From 73-13 sp035555435 (GTDB lineage: Bacteria; Actinomycetota; Actinomycetes; Actinomycetales; Microbacteriaceae), in NCBI GenBank assembly GCA_035555435.1, contig DATMGN010000029.1, forward strand, positions 1-64,000: a stretch of DNA of 64,000 nucleotides. Direction: 5' to 3'. Each line of letters begins with the position of its first letter. Position 1 is the first letter of the stretch. Of the stretch, positions 9,124-17,075 are shown piece after piece. The notes under the pieces are model-generated. The model saw nothing but the letters and a program-made list of their open reading frames with translations. It had not been told where the DNA came from and did not search any database. The position numbers and the translations under genes are program-made.

Positions 9124-9285
9124 CCGCGCCGTCCGGCATCCAGCCGGGTGGCCGGGGCGAAGCGTTTCCCGGCCGTTCACCCGGCGTTGGACATCTCAAC
9201 ACGAGCCCTTGCCCCGCCGTCGAAAGCATCGGGGTGTCGCGCGCTCGCGGGCGGCACATCCAACCGCCGCTCCCAGGGAGTCCCG

Positions 9286-12200
9286 ATGCCGCGTCCCACC
9301 GGTCCGTATCCGATCGCCTTCGCCGCCGCGCTGGCGCTCGCCGCCACTGGCATGATCGCGTCGCCCGCGCTGGCCGCCGAGCCCGACGGGCTGCGCATCA
9401 CCGAGTTCGAGTACAACGGCTCGGAGTTCGTGGAGTTCACGAACCTCGGCGTCGCGACCGTCGACCTGTCGGAGGGCAGCGGCTGGTCGTTCGCGGACTC
9501 GGCGACGACCGCGGGGGCGGTGTCGCTCGCGTCGCTCGGCGAGATCGCGCCCGGTGAGGCGTTCATCCTCGCCGAGGACGCCGCGCCGGCGTTCCGACAC
9601 GAGTGGGGCCTCCCCGCCGACGTCAAGGTGCTCGGCGGCAACACCGTCAATCTCGGTCGCGGCGACACGATCAAGCTCTTCGACGGCGGCGGCGCGCTCG
9701 TCGACCAGCTCGTGTATGGCGACCAGGTCCCCGGGGTCGGCGGACCGCGCACCGACACCGCGAGCGCCTGGCCGAACGACGAGAGCGTGCTCGGCGCGGA
9801 TGTCGCCGCGAGCTGGACTCGCTCGACGGCCGGCGACATCGAGGGGTCCTGGACCTCACGCAGCGGCTTCATCGGGTCGCCGGGCACGAGCCGCTTCAGT
9901 GCCGCCCCGGTCGAGCTCCCGGTCGCCGCAGTCGTCATCAACGAGGTGAACTACGACGCGTCGATCACGGGTGCCGAGGACGCGATCGAGCTCATCAACG
10001 CGGGACTCGTCGCGGTCGACGTCTCCGGGTGGACGGTCTCGGACGACCACGGCTACGACTACGAGGAGAGGTACACGATCCCGTCAGGCACGACCCTCGC
10101 GCCGGGCGCGTTTCTCGCGCTCCAGGGCGCGGACGTGGACTTCACCTTCGGGCTCGGCAAGGGCGATGAGGTAAACGTCTACAACGCGCTCGGCGCGCAC
10201 ATCGACTCCTATGCCTACGCCAACACGTCCGAATCGCTGAACTGGTCCCGCGTGCCCGACGGCTACGGCGACTGGGTCGCCGGGGCGGCCACCCTCGGCG
10301 CCGCGAACGCCGCCTACGAGCCGCCGGCGCCGCCGACCGCGGCGGGTCTGCGCATCAACGAGGTTGACTCGCAGCCCGCCGACTGGATCGAGTTCTTCAA
10401 TCCGGGCGCGGCGGAGCTCGACATCTCCGGCTACGAGATCCGCGACAACTCGGACGACCACCGCTGGCGCTTCGCCGCGGGGACGACGATCGCCGCGGGC
10501 GGCTTCCTCGTCGTCGAGGCGGGCTCGCTCGGCGCTGGATGGAACGACAGCACTTCGGCCTGGGAGGACGGCACCGCCTTCACCGCGGTGATCGGTATCG
10601 GCGGTGCCGACCAGATCCGCCTCTACGACGGCACGGGCACCGAGATCGACCGCACCTACGCCTGGTCGCACCACGCCGCGGTCGGCACGGACGCGGCGGG
10701 CTACACGCTCGCCCGCGAGATCGACGGCATCGGAGGCTTCCTGCTGGCGGAGGTCAGCAAGGGGATCTCGAATGCCGGCACGGTCCTACCGCCCGCCGTC
10801 CAGATCAACGAGATCAACTCGAACGGAAGTCCGCTCGACTACATCGAAATCGTCAGCACGTCGGACCAGGCAGTCGACCTCAGCGGATGGTACGTCTACG
10901 ACGACAGCGTGCGCAGCGCCCTTGAGGCGAAGCCGCTGCCGGAAGGCACGGTGCTCGCGCCCCGCGATCGATTCGTGTTCCAGGAGACCCGCGAGTTCAC
11001 GTTCGGTCTCGGCAACGGCGACCGCGCCCGCGTGTACACGGGCGCCGGCACGCTCGTCGACGAGCACGCCTACCCGGCCCACGCCGCGAGCGGTGGCGTC
11101 TGGTCGGCCTGCCCCGAGGGCGGCGACGTCTTCGTGGAGAGCACTCGTACCCCGGGTCTGGCGAACGCGTGCGATGGCGGCAGCACCCCGCCCGGCGACC
11201 CCGGCTCCGAGTACGACCCGCTGACATGGCCGGGCGGTGCCGACGTGAGGGTGCTCGACACGACGGCGACCTTCCTCGAGGACTCGTCGGGGCTCGACAC
11301 CTGGACCGACGCGACCGGCACCTACCTGTACGCGGTCGACAACGGCACGGGCCGCTTCTGGAAGCTCGCCGTCGCCCCCGACGGCTCCTTCTCCTTCGCC
11401 GACGGCTGGGAGGACGGCAAGCGCATCCGCTTCCAGAAGGATGCGGGCGACGACGCCGCGGCGGGTCCCGACACCGAGGGCATCACGACCGATGGCGACG
11501 GCTTCGTCTACGTCGCATCCGAGCGCGATAACTCGAACAAGGCGGTCAACTGGAACGTCATCCTCAAGGTCGATCCGACTGAGGACGCGAGCGACCTGGT
11601 CGCGCTGGACGAGTGGGACGTCACCGCGCTCATCCCGACCGTCGGTGCGAACCTCGGCATCGAGGCGGTCGAGTGGGTCGCCGACGCCGACCTTGCGGGG
11701 CGCCTGTGGGACACCGAGCGGAACAAGGTCTACGACCCGGCCGACTACCCCGGTCACGGCGGCGGTCTGTTCTTCGTCGCGGTCGAGGACGGCGGCTCGG
11801 TGCACGCCCTCGCCCTGTCGGACGACGCGGCCACCATGGTCGCCTCGTTCACGCCGGGGCTGACTGGGGTCATGGCGCTCGACTGGGACGCCGCGTTCGG
11901 CGGGCTGTGGAGCGTGTGCGACGACGGATGCGCGGGCGTCTCGGCCTTCGTCGAGTTCGACGGCACCGCGACCCCCAACGTGACGTTCTACGCACGCCCC
12001 GCGGGGGCCCCGATCGACAACGCGGAAGGCTTCGCGACCGCGCCGGCCGGACCCGCCGTCGGGGACGCGCGCGCCGCCTGGTGGTTCACCGACGGGGTCC
12101 GTCCCGGCGCGCTGCGCACCGGCACGATCGCGCTGAGCGAGCCGACCGGCGAGGAGCCGGGCGGGCCGGACGTCGAGGTGCCATCGGCGGACGACCTGAA

Positions 12201-12582
12201 CGATGCCAATCGCGGTTCGCTCGTCGTCGTGAGCCCGTCGGAGCTCGTGCCGGGCGAGCCGGTGACGGTGCGCGTCGATCCCTCCCACGCGGGGTCGACA
12301 GTGTACGGATGGCTGTTCTCCACCCCGACGGCGCTCGGCTCGGCCGTCGTCGCCGCGGACGGGTCCGTGACGTTCCGACTGCCCGCCGGCGTGGCGGCCG
12401 GTGCGCACCGGATCGTGGTCACCAACGCGGCTGGCGATGTGCTCGGCTGGGCGTCGGCCAGCGTCAGGTCCCTGGCCGTCACGGGTTCACAGCTGCCCCC
12501 GATCATCGCGTTCGCCGGCTTGGGCCTGCTCGTCGCCGGCGGCGTGCTGCTGGCGGTGCGCTCGCGCCGAAGGCTCGCGTGA
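9286..12582 (+). CDS. Secreted lamin-tail / phytase-like protein with LAVTG sorting signal
   Basis: A 1098-residue exported protein. It has a Sec signal peptide (residues 1-33, ending SPALAAEP). Four lamin-tail-like beta domains begin near residues 35, 214, 353 and 504 with cores such as VVINEVNYDAS, GLRINEVDS and VQINEINSNG. A beta-propeller-like domain resembling the esterase-like activity of phytase family follows (about 650-950; PDTEGITTDGDGFVYVASE). Then an Ig-like stretch, LAVTG near 1063, a hydrophobic helix and a basic tail RSRRRLA. LAxTG is the class E sortase signal of actinobacteria, so the protein is probably wall-anchored. CAGGGAG at 9274-9280 supports the ATG at 9286. The enzymatic role is inferred only. 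Confidence 0.8.
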   Translation: MPRPTGPYPIAFAAALALAATGMIASPALAAEPDGLRITEFEYNGSEFVEFTNLGVATVDLSEGSGWSFADSATTAGAVSLASLGEIAPGEAFILAEDAAPAFRHEWGLPADVKVLGGNTVNLGRGDTIKLFDGGGALVDQLVYGDQVPGVGGPRTDTASAWPNDESVLGADVAASWTRSTAGDIEGSWTSRSGFIGSPGTSRFSAAPVELPVAAVVINEVNYDASITGAEDAIELINAGLVAVDVSGWTVSDDHGYDYEERYTIPSGTTLAPGAFLALQGADVDFTFGLGKGDEVNVYNALGAHIDSYAYANTSESLNWSRVPDGYGDWVAGAATLGAANAAYEPPAPPTAAGLRINEVDSQPADWIEFFNPGAAELDISGYEIRDNSDDHRWRFAAGTTIAAGGFLVVEAGSLGAGWNDSTSAWEDGTAFTAVIGIGGADQIRLYDGTGTEIDRTYAWSHHAAVGTDAAGYTLAREIDGIGGFLLAEVSKGISNAGTVLPPAVQINEINSNGSPLDYIEIVSTSDQAVDLSGWYVYDDSVRSALEAKPLPEGTVLAPRDRFVFQETREFTFGLGNGDRARVYTGAGTLVDEHAYPAHAASGGVWSACPEGGDVFVESTRTPGLANACDGGSTPPGDPGSEYDPLTWPGGADVRVLDTTATFLEDSSGLDTWTDATGTYLYAVDNGTGRFWKLAVAPDGSFSFADGWEDGKRIRFQKDAGDDAAAGPDTEGITTDGDGFVYVASERDNSNKAVNWNVILKVDPTEDASDLVALDEWDVTALIPTVGANLGIEAVEWVADADLAGRLWDTERNKVYDPADYPGHGGGLFFVAVEDGGSVHALALSDDAATMVASFTPGLTGVMALDWDAAFGGLWSVCDDGCAGVSAFVEFDGTATPNVTFYARPAGAPIDNAEGFATAPAGPAVGDARAAWWFTDGVRPGALRTGTIALSEPTGEEPGGPDVEVPSADDLNDANRGSLVVVSPSELVPGEPVTVRVDPSHAGSTVYGWLFSTPTALGSAVVAADGSVTFRLPAGVAAGAHRIVVTNAAGDVLGWASASVRSLAVTGSQLPPIIAFAGLGLLVAGGVLLAVRSRRRLA

Positions 12583-12598
12583 TGCGCGGGCGAACCGG

Positions 12599-12940
12599 TC
12601 AGACGGCCGCGAGCAGCCCGGCGATGGAGTCGAGCGAGCCGGGCACGAGCCGGTAGTACGCCCAGGTGCCGCGCTTGGAGCGGGTGAGATAGCCGGAGTC
12701 CACGAGCACCTTGAGGTGGTGTGACACGGTCGGCTGGGACAGCCCCAGCGGCTCGGTCAGGTCGCAGACGCAGGCCTCGCCGTCGACGTGCGCCGCGACC
12801 ATCGACAGGAGCCGCAGTCGCGCGGGGTCAGCAAGCGCCTTGAGCGATGCGGCGAGGCGTGCGGCGTTATCGGCGCTGACGGGCTCGCGGGTGATGGGCG
12901 CGCAGCAGGCCTGCAGATCGTGCAGCGGCAACAACTCCAT
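12599..12940 (-). CDS. arsR: ArsR-family arsenic-responsive repressor
   Basis: A 113-residue winged-helix repressor (a GTG nine bases upstream is an alternative start). The recognition region is LSQPTVSHHLKVLVDSGYL. Cysteines that can bind As(III) are a CC pair at residues 12-13 and the ACVCDL pair just before the DNA-binding helix, equivalent to the classical ELCVCDL site. It is divergent from the aquaporin-ArsC gene; two palindromic sites between them are the likely operators, so it probably represses both transcripts until arsenite binds. Confidence 0.92.
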   Translation of the reverse strand: MELLPLHDLQACCAPITREPVSADNAARLAASLKALADPARLRLLSMVAAHVDGEACVCDLTEPLGLSQPTVSHHLKVLVDSGYLTRSKRGTWAYYRLVPGSLDSIAGLLAAV

Positions 12941-12967
12941 GGCAGGCACATGAATAGATTGTCATGA

Positions 12968-12987
12968 ATATTGACGTGTGTCGATGT
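12968..12987. promoter_or_regulatory. Probable ArsR operator, distal site
   Basis: Inverted repeat ATATTGAC-gtgt-GTCGATGT (6 of 8 pairs) with the same 4-base centre spacing as the perfect site at 13005-13022. It lies between the divergent arsR and aquaporin-ArsC genes. Confidence 0.55.
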
Positions 12988-13004
12988 ATTCGGCATGCTC
13001 ATTC

Positions 13005-13022
13005 CATCGACGACTGTCGATG
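13005..13022. promoter_or_regulatory. Probable ArsR operator, proximal perfect palindrome
   Basis: CATCGAC-gact-GTCGATG, a perfect 7-bp inverted repeat with a 4-base centre. Its right arm ends on an in-frame ATG (13020) of the fusion gene and abuts the ribosome site of the Cys-rich peptide. ArsR bound here would block transcription through this point. Confidence 0.65.
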
Positions 13023-14198
13023 AAGGAGGAAGATCATGCAGGACATCCACGAGTGCTGCGGTCCGGAGTGCCCGACGGATTGCGCCACGCACCGCCCCGA
13101 CGGACCCTGCTGCTGAACGCAGTCCTGATCCGGCAGGCCGGCGCTGAGTTCATCGGCACCGGCCTGCTCGTCGCGGTCGTCGTCGGCTCGGGCATCGCTG
13201 CGCAGCGACTGTCGCCGGGCGACGCTGGGCTGCAGCTGCTCGAGAGCTCGATCGCCACGGCGCTCGGGCTCACCGTGCTCATCTGGGTCCTCGGACCGGT
13301 CAGCGGTGCGCACCTCAACCCCGTCGTGACGCTGGTCGATCGCCTGCTCGGAAGGAAGCGCGGCGCAGGCCGGATCGCCGTCTACATCACCGCCCAGATG
13401 GTCGGCGCGATCGCCGGGTGCGCGCTGGCGAACGCGATGTTCGGCGCCCCGACGGTGCTCTCGTCCAAGGTGCGCGCGACGCCGGAGGCCGCGCTCGCGG
13501 AAGTCGTCGCCACGGCGGGTCTCGTGCTCGTCGTCTTCGCTCTGACCCGCGCCAGCCGGCCGATCCTGATCGCGCCCGCAGTGGGCGCGTACATCGGCGC
13601 GGCCTACTGGTTCACGTCCTCCACGTCGTTCGCCAACCCCGCGGTGACCGTGGGTCGCATGTTCACCGACACCTTCGCCGGGATCGCCCCAAGCTCGGTC
13701 CCCTGGTTCGTCGCCGCACAGCTCCTCGCCGGCGCGCTCGCCCTACTGCTCGTCCTCGCCCTCTATCCCCGATCGAAGGAGACCACCATGTCCGCCACCA
13801 CGCCCTCCGTCATGTTCGCCTGCGTGCACAACGCGGGGCGCTCGCAGATGGCGCTCGGCTTCTTCCGCGAGCTCGCGGGCGACCGCGCGATCGTGCGATC
13901 CGGTGGCTCCGCACCCGGCGAAGCCCTCAACCCTGTCGCCGTCGCCGTCATGGCGGAGATCGGTATCGATATCTCCGACGAAGCGCCTAAGGCGTGGACC
14001 CCGGTGAGTCTGCAGGCGTCCGATGTCATCGTGACCATGGGCTGCGGCGACGAGTGCCCCTTCTACCCGGGCAAGCGATACCTCGACTGGGAGCTCGACG
14101 ACCCGGCCGGCCAGCCGATCGAGCGGGTGCGCGAGATCCGCGACGAAATCGAGCGGCGCGTCCAATCGCTCGTGGCGGAGCTCGGCGTCGGCGGCTGA
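13020..14198 (+). CDS. Aquaporin-arsenate reductase fusion
   Basis: A 392-residue two-domain protein. Residues about 36-250 are a six-helix MIP channel with NPA-type loops NPV (100-102) and NPAVTVGR (206-213). Residues 257-392 are a low-molecular-weight-phosphatase ArsC with the P-loop CVHNAGRSQM (Cys268) and a later GCGDECPFYPG motif like arsenate-mycothiol transferases. Arsenate would be reduced and arsenite would leave through the channel; such fusions are known in Salinispora and relatives. The start is uncertain: ATG 13020 overlaps an operator, and the first 30 codons are shared out of frame with a Cys-rich peptide; a CTG at 13113 or frameshifting are alternatives. A ribosome site inside the gene precedes ArsC. 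Confidence 0.85.
   Translation: MKEEDHAGHPRVLRSGVPDGLRHAPPRRTLLLNAVLIRQAGAEFIGTGLLVAVVVGSGIAAQRLSPGDAGLQLLESSIATALGLTVLIWVLGPVSGAHLNPVVTLVDRLLGRKRGAGRIAVYITAQMVGAIAGCALANAMFGAPTVLSSKVRATPEAALAEVVATAGLVLVVFALTRASRPILIAPAVGAYIGAAYWFTSSTSFANPAVTVGRMFTDTFAGIAPSSVPWFVAAQLLAGALALLLVLALYPRSKETTMSATTPSVMFACVHNAGRSQMALGFFRELAGDRAIVRSGGSAPGEALNPVAVAVMAEIGIDISDEAPKAWTPVSLQASDVIVTMGCGDECPFYPGKRYLDWELDDPAGQPIERVREIRDEIERRVQSLVAELGVGG
13036..13116 (+). CDS. Cys-rich 26-residue peptide in the arsenic operon
   Basis: Small open frame of 26 codons, too short for ordinary gene calling. It has an excellent ribosome site (GAAGGAGGA, 13022-13030) five bases before the ATG. The peptide has six cysteines: a CC pair at 7-8, C12, C16 and a terminal CC pair (start MQDIHECCGPEC, end RPDGPCC), plus two histidines. 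Third-position GC is about 88% in this frame and about 62% in the fusion-gene frame over the same bases, which favours this one being translated. Its TGA (13114-13116) lies where aquaporin homology begins. It may be an As(III)-binding peptide, a translational leader, or the N-terminus of the fusion read through a frameshift. Confidence 0.6.
   Translation: MQDIHECCGPECPTDCATHRPDGPCC
13775..13790 (+). promoter_or_regulatory. Internal ribosome-binding site and start before the ArsC domain
   Basis: GAAGGAG (13775-13781), six bases, then an in-frame ATG (13788) exactly at the aquaporin/ArsC domain boundary. It could yield a free 136-residue ArsC in addition to the fusion. Confidence 0.55.
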
Positions 14199-14239
14199 CC
14201 ACGGGAAGGATTCCGAGGTTCATGCGGCTGGATGAAAAC

Positions 14240-14275
14240 GTGACGAAATCGATCGGCTACCCGGTCTTCACTTGA
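14240..14275 (+). pseudogene. Fragment duplicating the 5' end of the luciferase-like gene
   Basis: The first 22 bases (14240-14261) are identical to the start of the LLM oxidoreductase gene at 16023-16044, giving VTKSIGY, then diverge and reach a stop after 11 codons. Weaker similarity continues about 18 bases upstream, including ATGCGG. It appears to be a leftover copy of the gene start, separated from the real gene by the lipoprotein hydrolase gene. Confidence 0.6.
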
Positions 14276-14309
14276 TCCGCCCAACTTCCGGCGTCAAGGG
14301 CGCGTTAGC

Positions 14310-14380
14310 GTGAGTCACGAAGACCTCCGTGGAGCGGATGTGAGGGTGGTACCCACATCGTCACGGAGGTCTTCGCTCAC
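14310..14380. repeat. Long inverted repeat, possible mobile-element remnant or terminator
   Basis: Arms CGAAGACCTCCGTG (14318-14331) and CACGGAGGTCTTCG (14362-14375) pair perfectly, and outer GTGAG/CTCAC extends the stem past a three-base bulge. The loop holds a second small palindrome around GGTACC. No transposase is present. It sits beside the duplicated gene fragment and just past the 3' end of the hydrolase gene, so it could also terminate transcription from either side. Confidence 0.55.
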
Positions 14381-14413
14381 CTCAGACGTTCACAACGTGT
14401 CGGGGAAGAACAG

Positions 14414-15949
14414 CTAGTCCTCTTGGCAGACCGTTCCGACTTCCGGCAGGCTCCCATCGAGCAGGTACGCGATCGCGATCTCGTCGGCGCAGGTCGAGTG
14501 GCCCGAGAAGCTCGCGATGTGGCCGCTGCCCTCAAGCGTCACGAGCCGTGCGTTGCCGAGTTCTTCGGTGAGCCGCACCGCGCCGGCGTACGGCGTCGCA
14601 TGGTCGCCCGTGATGCCGAACACGAGGACCGGCCGATCGCTGCGATTGGTGAACGCCATGAAGTCTTCGCCGCTGTCCGGCAAGGCGTCGCAAGAGAGGT
14701 CGATCCACCGCTTCAGCGTGGTGTCATTGATCTCGGGGCCGCCGAGCAGCTCGGGAAGCCCCTGCTCCTCGATGTACCGGACGACGTTCATGACGCCCGG
14801 GTCGCGCGGCGATGACAGGCAGCGCACGACCATGCCGCTCAGATCGACCTTCATGCCGCCACCGCTCATCGCCGCGGCGAGTGCGTCGATCGCCTGTTGC
14901 TCGCCGGCGAGCGCGCGTCCCGCGACATCGAGGACGGTCACGCGGTCCTTCGGGAGCTTGTAGAGCGCGGTCGTCAGGTAGCCGTATGTCGTCGTTGCCG
15001 TCACAGTCGTGCCATCGCTCGCGAGCAACGGCTCGTGGTCGAGCGTCGACAGCAGCTCGTTGAGTGTCGATTCGTCACTCGGTGGGCAGACGGCGAGCCC
15101 GTAGGTCGTGCTGCACTGCTCGAGCATCGCGACGATGGCGAGCGAGATCGCCTCGGACTGCTGGTACGTGCCGAGCGGGCTCGACCAGTCGCTCGGCCAA
15201 GCGCTGTCGAGCATCATCCGTCCGACCCGCTCCGGGAAGAGGGTGACGTAGCTCGCGCCGATCACGGTGCCGTACGAGAAGCCCGCGTAGTTCATGCGGC
15301 CCTCGCCGAGCAGGTGGCGGATGAGATCCATGTCGCGCGCGACCTGCGCGCTACCCATCGACGCTGCGAGCGGGTCCTGTTCAGCGCACGCCGCGAGGTT
15401 CAGCTCAAAGATCGTGCTGTCCGCCGCGCAGGTCAATGCGGAGCTCCCGCCGATCCCGCGTGGGTCGAAACCGAGCAGGTCGTATTCCTCCTGCACGGCC
15501 GCGTAGCTCGGAGTGATCGCCATGCCGATCGTGTGCTCGATACCGCTCGCCCCAGGGCCACCCGGATTGCTGAACAGGGTCCCGATCGGCTCCGCGTCGC
15601 CGGTCGCGGGAATCCGCACGGTGCCGATGGTGATGGTCGCTTCGTTCTCGGGATCGTTCCAGTCCAGCGGCGCGGTGATGCCCGCGCAGACCATCCCGTC
15701 GACGCGACCGCCAGCGTCTCGCAGTGCACGCTCGAAGTTCGCCGCCGACTCCGCGTCCGCGCCGCAGGGGTGCCAGTTCACCTCCTGCGCGTAGATCTCC
15801 GGGAACGCCTCCGCCTGCCGCGCACTCTCGGACCCGACGCCCTCCGACTCGATGGCGGCCGGTACGGGGGCCGCGCAGCCGCTCAGGAGCAGCATCGTCG
15901 CGGCGAGCGCCGCGAGGGTCGGGAGAATGGCACCGGCGCGATTTTTCAC
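14414..15949 (-). CDS. Secreted alpha/beta-hydrolase lipoprotein (tripeptidyl aminopeptidase-like)
   Basis: A 511-residue exported hydrolase of the Streptomyces tripeptidyl-aminopeptidase type. The lipoprotein signal ends LLLSGC. The oxyanion region is NPGGPGASG near residue 130, the nucleophile elbow is GFSYGTVIGA near 225, and the acid and base candidates are in GDHATPYAG and GSGHIASFSGH in the C-terminal TAP-like domain. It probably releases peptides from the N-terminus of extracellular proteins. Its codon use is somewhat less G/C-biased than its neighbours, and it is flanked by a 22-bp direct repeat, which suggests later insertion into this locus. Confidence 0.85.
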   Translation of the reverse strand: MKNRAGAILPTLAALAATMLLLSGCAAPVPAAIESEGVGSESARQAEAFPEIYAQEVNWHPCGADAESAANFERALRDAGGRVDGMVCAGITAPLDWNDPENEATITIGTVRIPATGDAEPIGTLFSNPGGPGASGIEHTIGMAITPSYAAVQEEYDLLGFDPRGIGGSSALTCAADSTIFELNLAACAEQDPLAASMGSAQVARDMDLIRHLLGEGRMNYAGFSYGTVIGASYVTLFPERVGRMMLDSAWPSDWSSPLGTYQQSEAISLAIVAMLEQCSTTYGLAVCPPSDESTLNELLSTLDHEPLLASDGTTVTATTTYGYLTTALYKLPKDRVTVLDVAGRALAGEQQAIDALAAAMSGGGMKVDLSGMVVRCLSSPRDPGVMNVVRYIEEQGLPELLGGPEINDTTLKRWIDLSCDALPDSGEDFMAFTNRSDRPVLVFGITGDHATPYAGAVRLTEELGNARLVTLEGSGHIASFSGHSTCADEIAIAYLLDGSLPEVGTVCQED

Positions 15950-16022
15950 TTCACGAGAATATGCGAGCCAGCGGGCCGGAAACGCGGGGAATGCGCGCGG
16001 CGCGATGCGGTTGACTTGAGGC

Positions 16023-17054
16023 GTGACGAAATCGATCGGCTACCTCTCCTTCGGCCACTGGTCGCAGTCCCCGTACTCCCAGGCGCGCTCGGCATCGGAC
16101 ATGCTGCTGCAGGCGATCGACCTCGCGGTCGCTGCGGAGGAGATCGGTGTCGACGGTGCGTACTACCGGGTGCATCACTTCGCCCGTCAGCACGGGGTGC
16201 CCTACCCGCTGCTCGCGGCGGTCGGCGCGCGAACCTCGAAGATCGAGATCGGCACCGGCGTCATTGACATGCGGTACGAAAACCCTCTGTATGCCGCTGC
16301 TGAGGCGGCGACCGCGGACCTCATCTCAGGCGGCAGGCTCCAGCTCGGCATCTCGCGTGGGTCACCCGAGCAGGTCATCGAGGGCTACAAGTACTTCGGC
16401 TACCAGCCCGAGGACGACGACCAGGGCGGCGAGCGCATGGCGCGCAGCAACTTCCAGGTCTTCCTCAAGGCGATCGAGGGCGCACGCTTCGCCGAGCCGA
16501 ACCCCCATCCGATGTTCCCGAACCCATATCCCGGCCCGCTCGGTATCGAGCCGCACTCGGAGGGGCTGCGGGATCGGATCTGGTGGGGTGCCGGCGCGCG
16601 CAAGAGCGCGGAGTGGGCCGCCGAGCTCGGCGTGAACCTGCAGTCCTCCACGCTCGTCATGCACGAGTCGAACGAGCCGTTCCACGTGCAGCAGCGCAAG
16701 CAGATCGAGGCGTATCTCGAAGCCTGGAAGGCCGCCGGTCATGAGCGCACGCCGCGCGTCTCGGTCAGTCGTTCGATCTTCGCGCTTGTGACCGAGCAGG
16801 ACTGGCAGTTCTTCGGCCAGGACCGCTCCAGCGGTGACCAGGTCGGACAGCTCGGCGCCGAAGGTGCGGCGATCTTCGGCCGCTCCTACGCGGGTGCGCC
16901 CGACCAGTTGATCGAGGAGCTGAAGCAGGACGAGGCGCTCCAGATCGCCGACACCATCCTCCTGACGATCCCCTCGCAGCTCGGCCCGGAGTACAACGTG
17001 CACGCGCTCGAGTCGATCCTCACCCACGTCGCGCCGGCCCTCGGCTGGCGCTGA
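16023..17054 (+). CDS. LLM-class flavin-dependent oxidoreductase
   Basis: A 343-residue bacterial-luciferase-like monooxygenase (PF00296). It opens with the beta-barrel strand TKSIGYLSFGHW, has VDGAYYRVHHFARQ, IEIGTGVIDMRYENP and GGRLQLGISRGSPEQ, and keeps the family length. It uses FMNH2 or F420H2; I cannot say which. The GTG start at 16023 is supported because the same bases were duplicated at 14240. It is divergent from the hydrolase gene, 73 bases away. Confidence 0.85.
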   Translation: MTKSIGYLSFGHWSQSPYSQARSASDMLLQAIDLAVAAEEIGVDGAYYRVHHFARQHGVPYPLLAAVGARTSKIEIGTGVIDMRYENPLYAAAEAATADLISGGRLQLGISRGSPEQVIEGYKYFGYQPEDDDQGGERMARSNFQVFLKAIEGARFAEPNPHPMFPNPYPGPLGIEPHSEGLRDRIWWGAGARKSAEWAAELGVNLQSSTLVMHESNEPFHVQQRKQIEAYLEAWKAAGHERTPRVSVSRSIFALVTEQDWQFFGQDRSSGDQVGQLGAEGAAIFGRSYAGAPDQLIEELKQDEALQIADTILLTIPSQLGPEYNVHALESILTHVAPALGWR

Positions 17055-17075
17055 ACGCGGCCGGTACGACCGCGC

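Noticed and set aside
9175..9196. PHO-box-like GTTCACC element upstream of the lamin-tail gene
   Set aside because: Only the first 11-mer fits; the second repeat matches about four of seven positions, so it is not listed as a site and is mentioned only as a hint.
12978..13022. Upstream GTG/ATG starts for the aquaporin-ArsC fusion at 12978
   Set aside because: The GTG lies in the operator region ahead of any plausible promoter and would add residues unlike any channel N-terminus; the ATG at 13020 was kept only as a provisional start.
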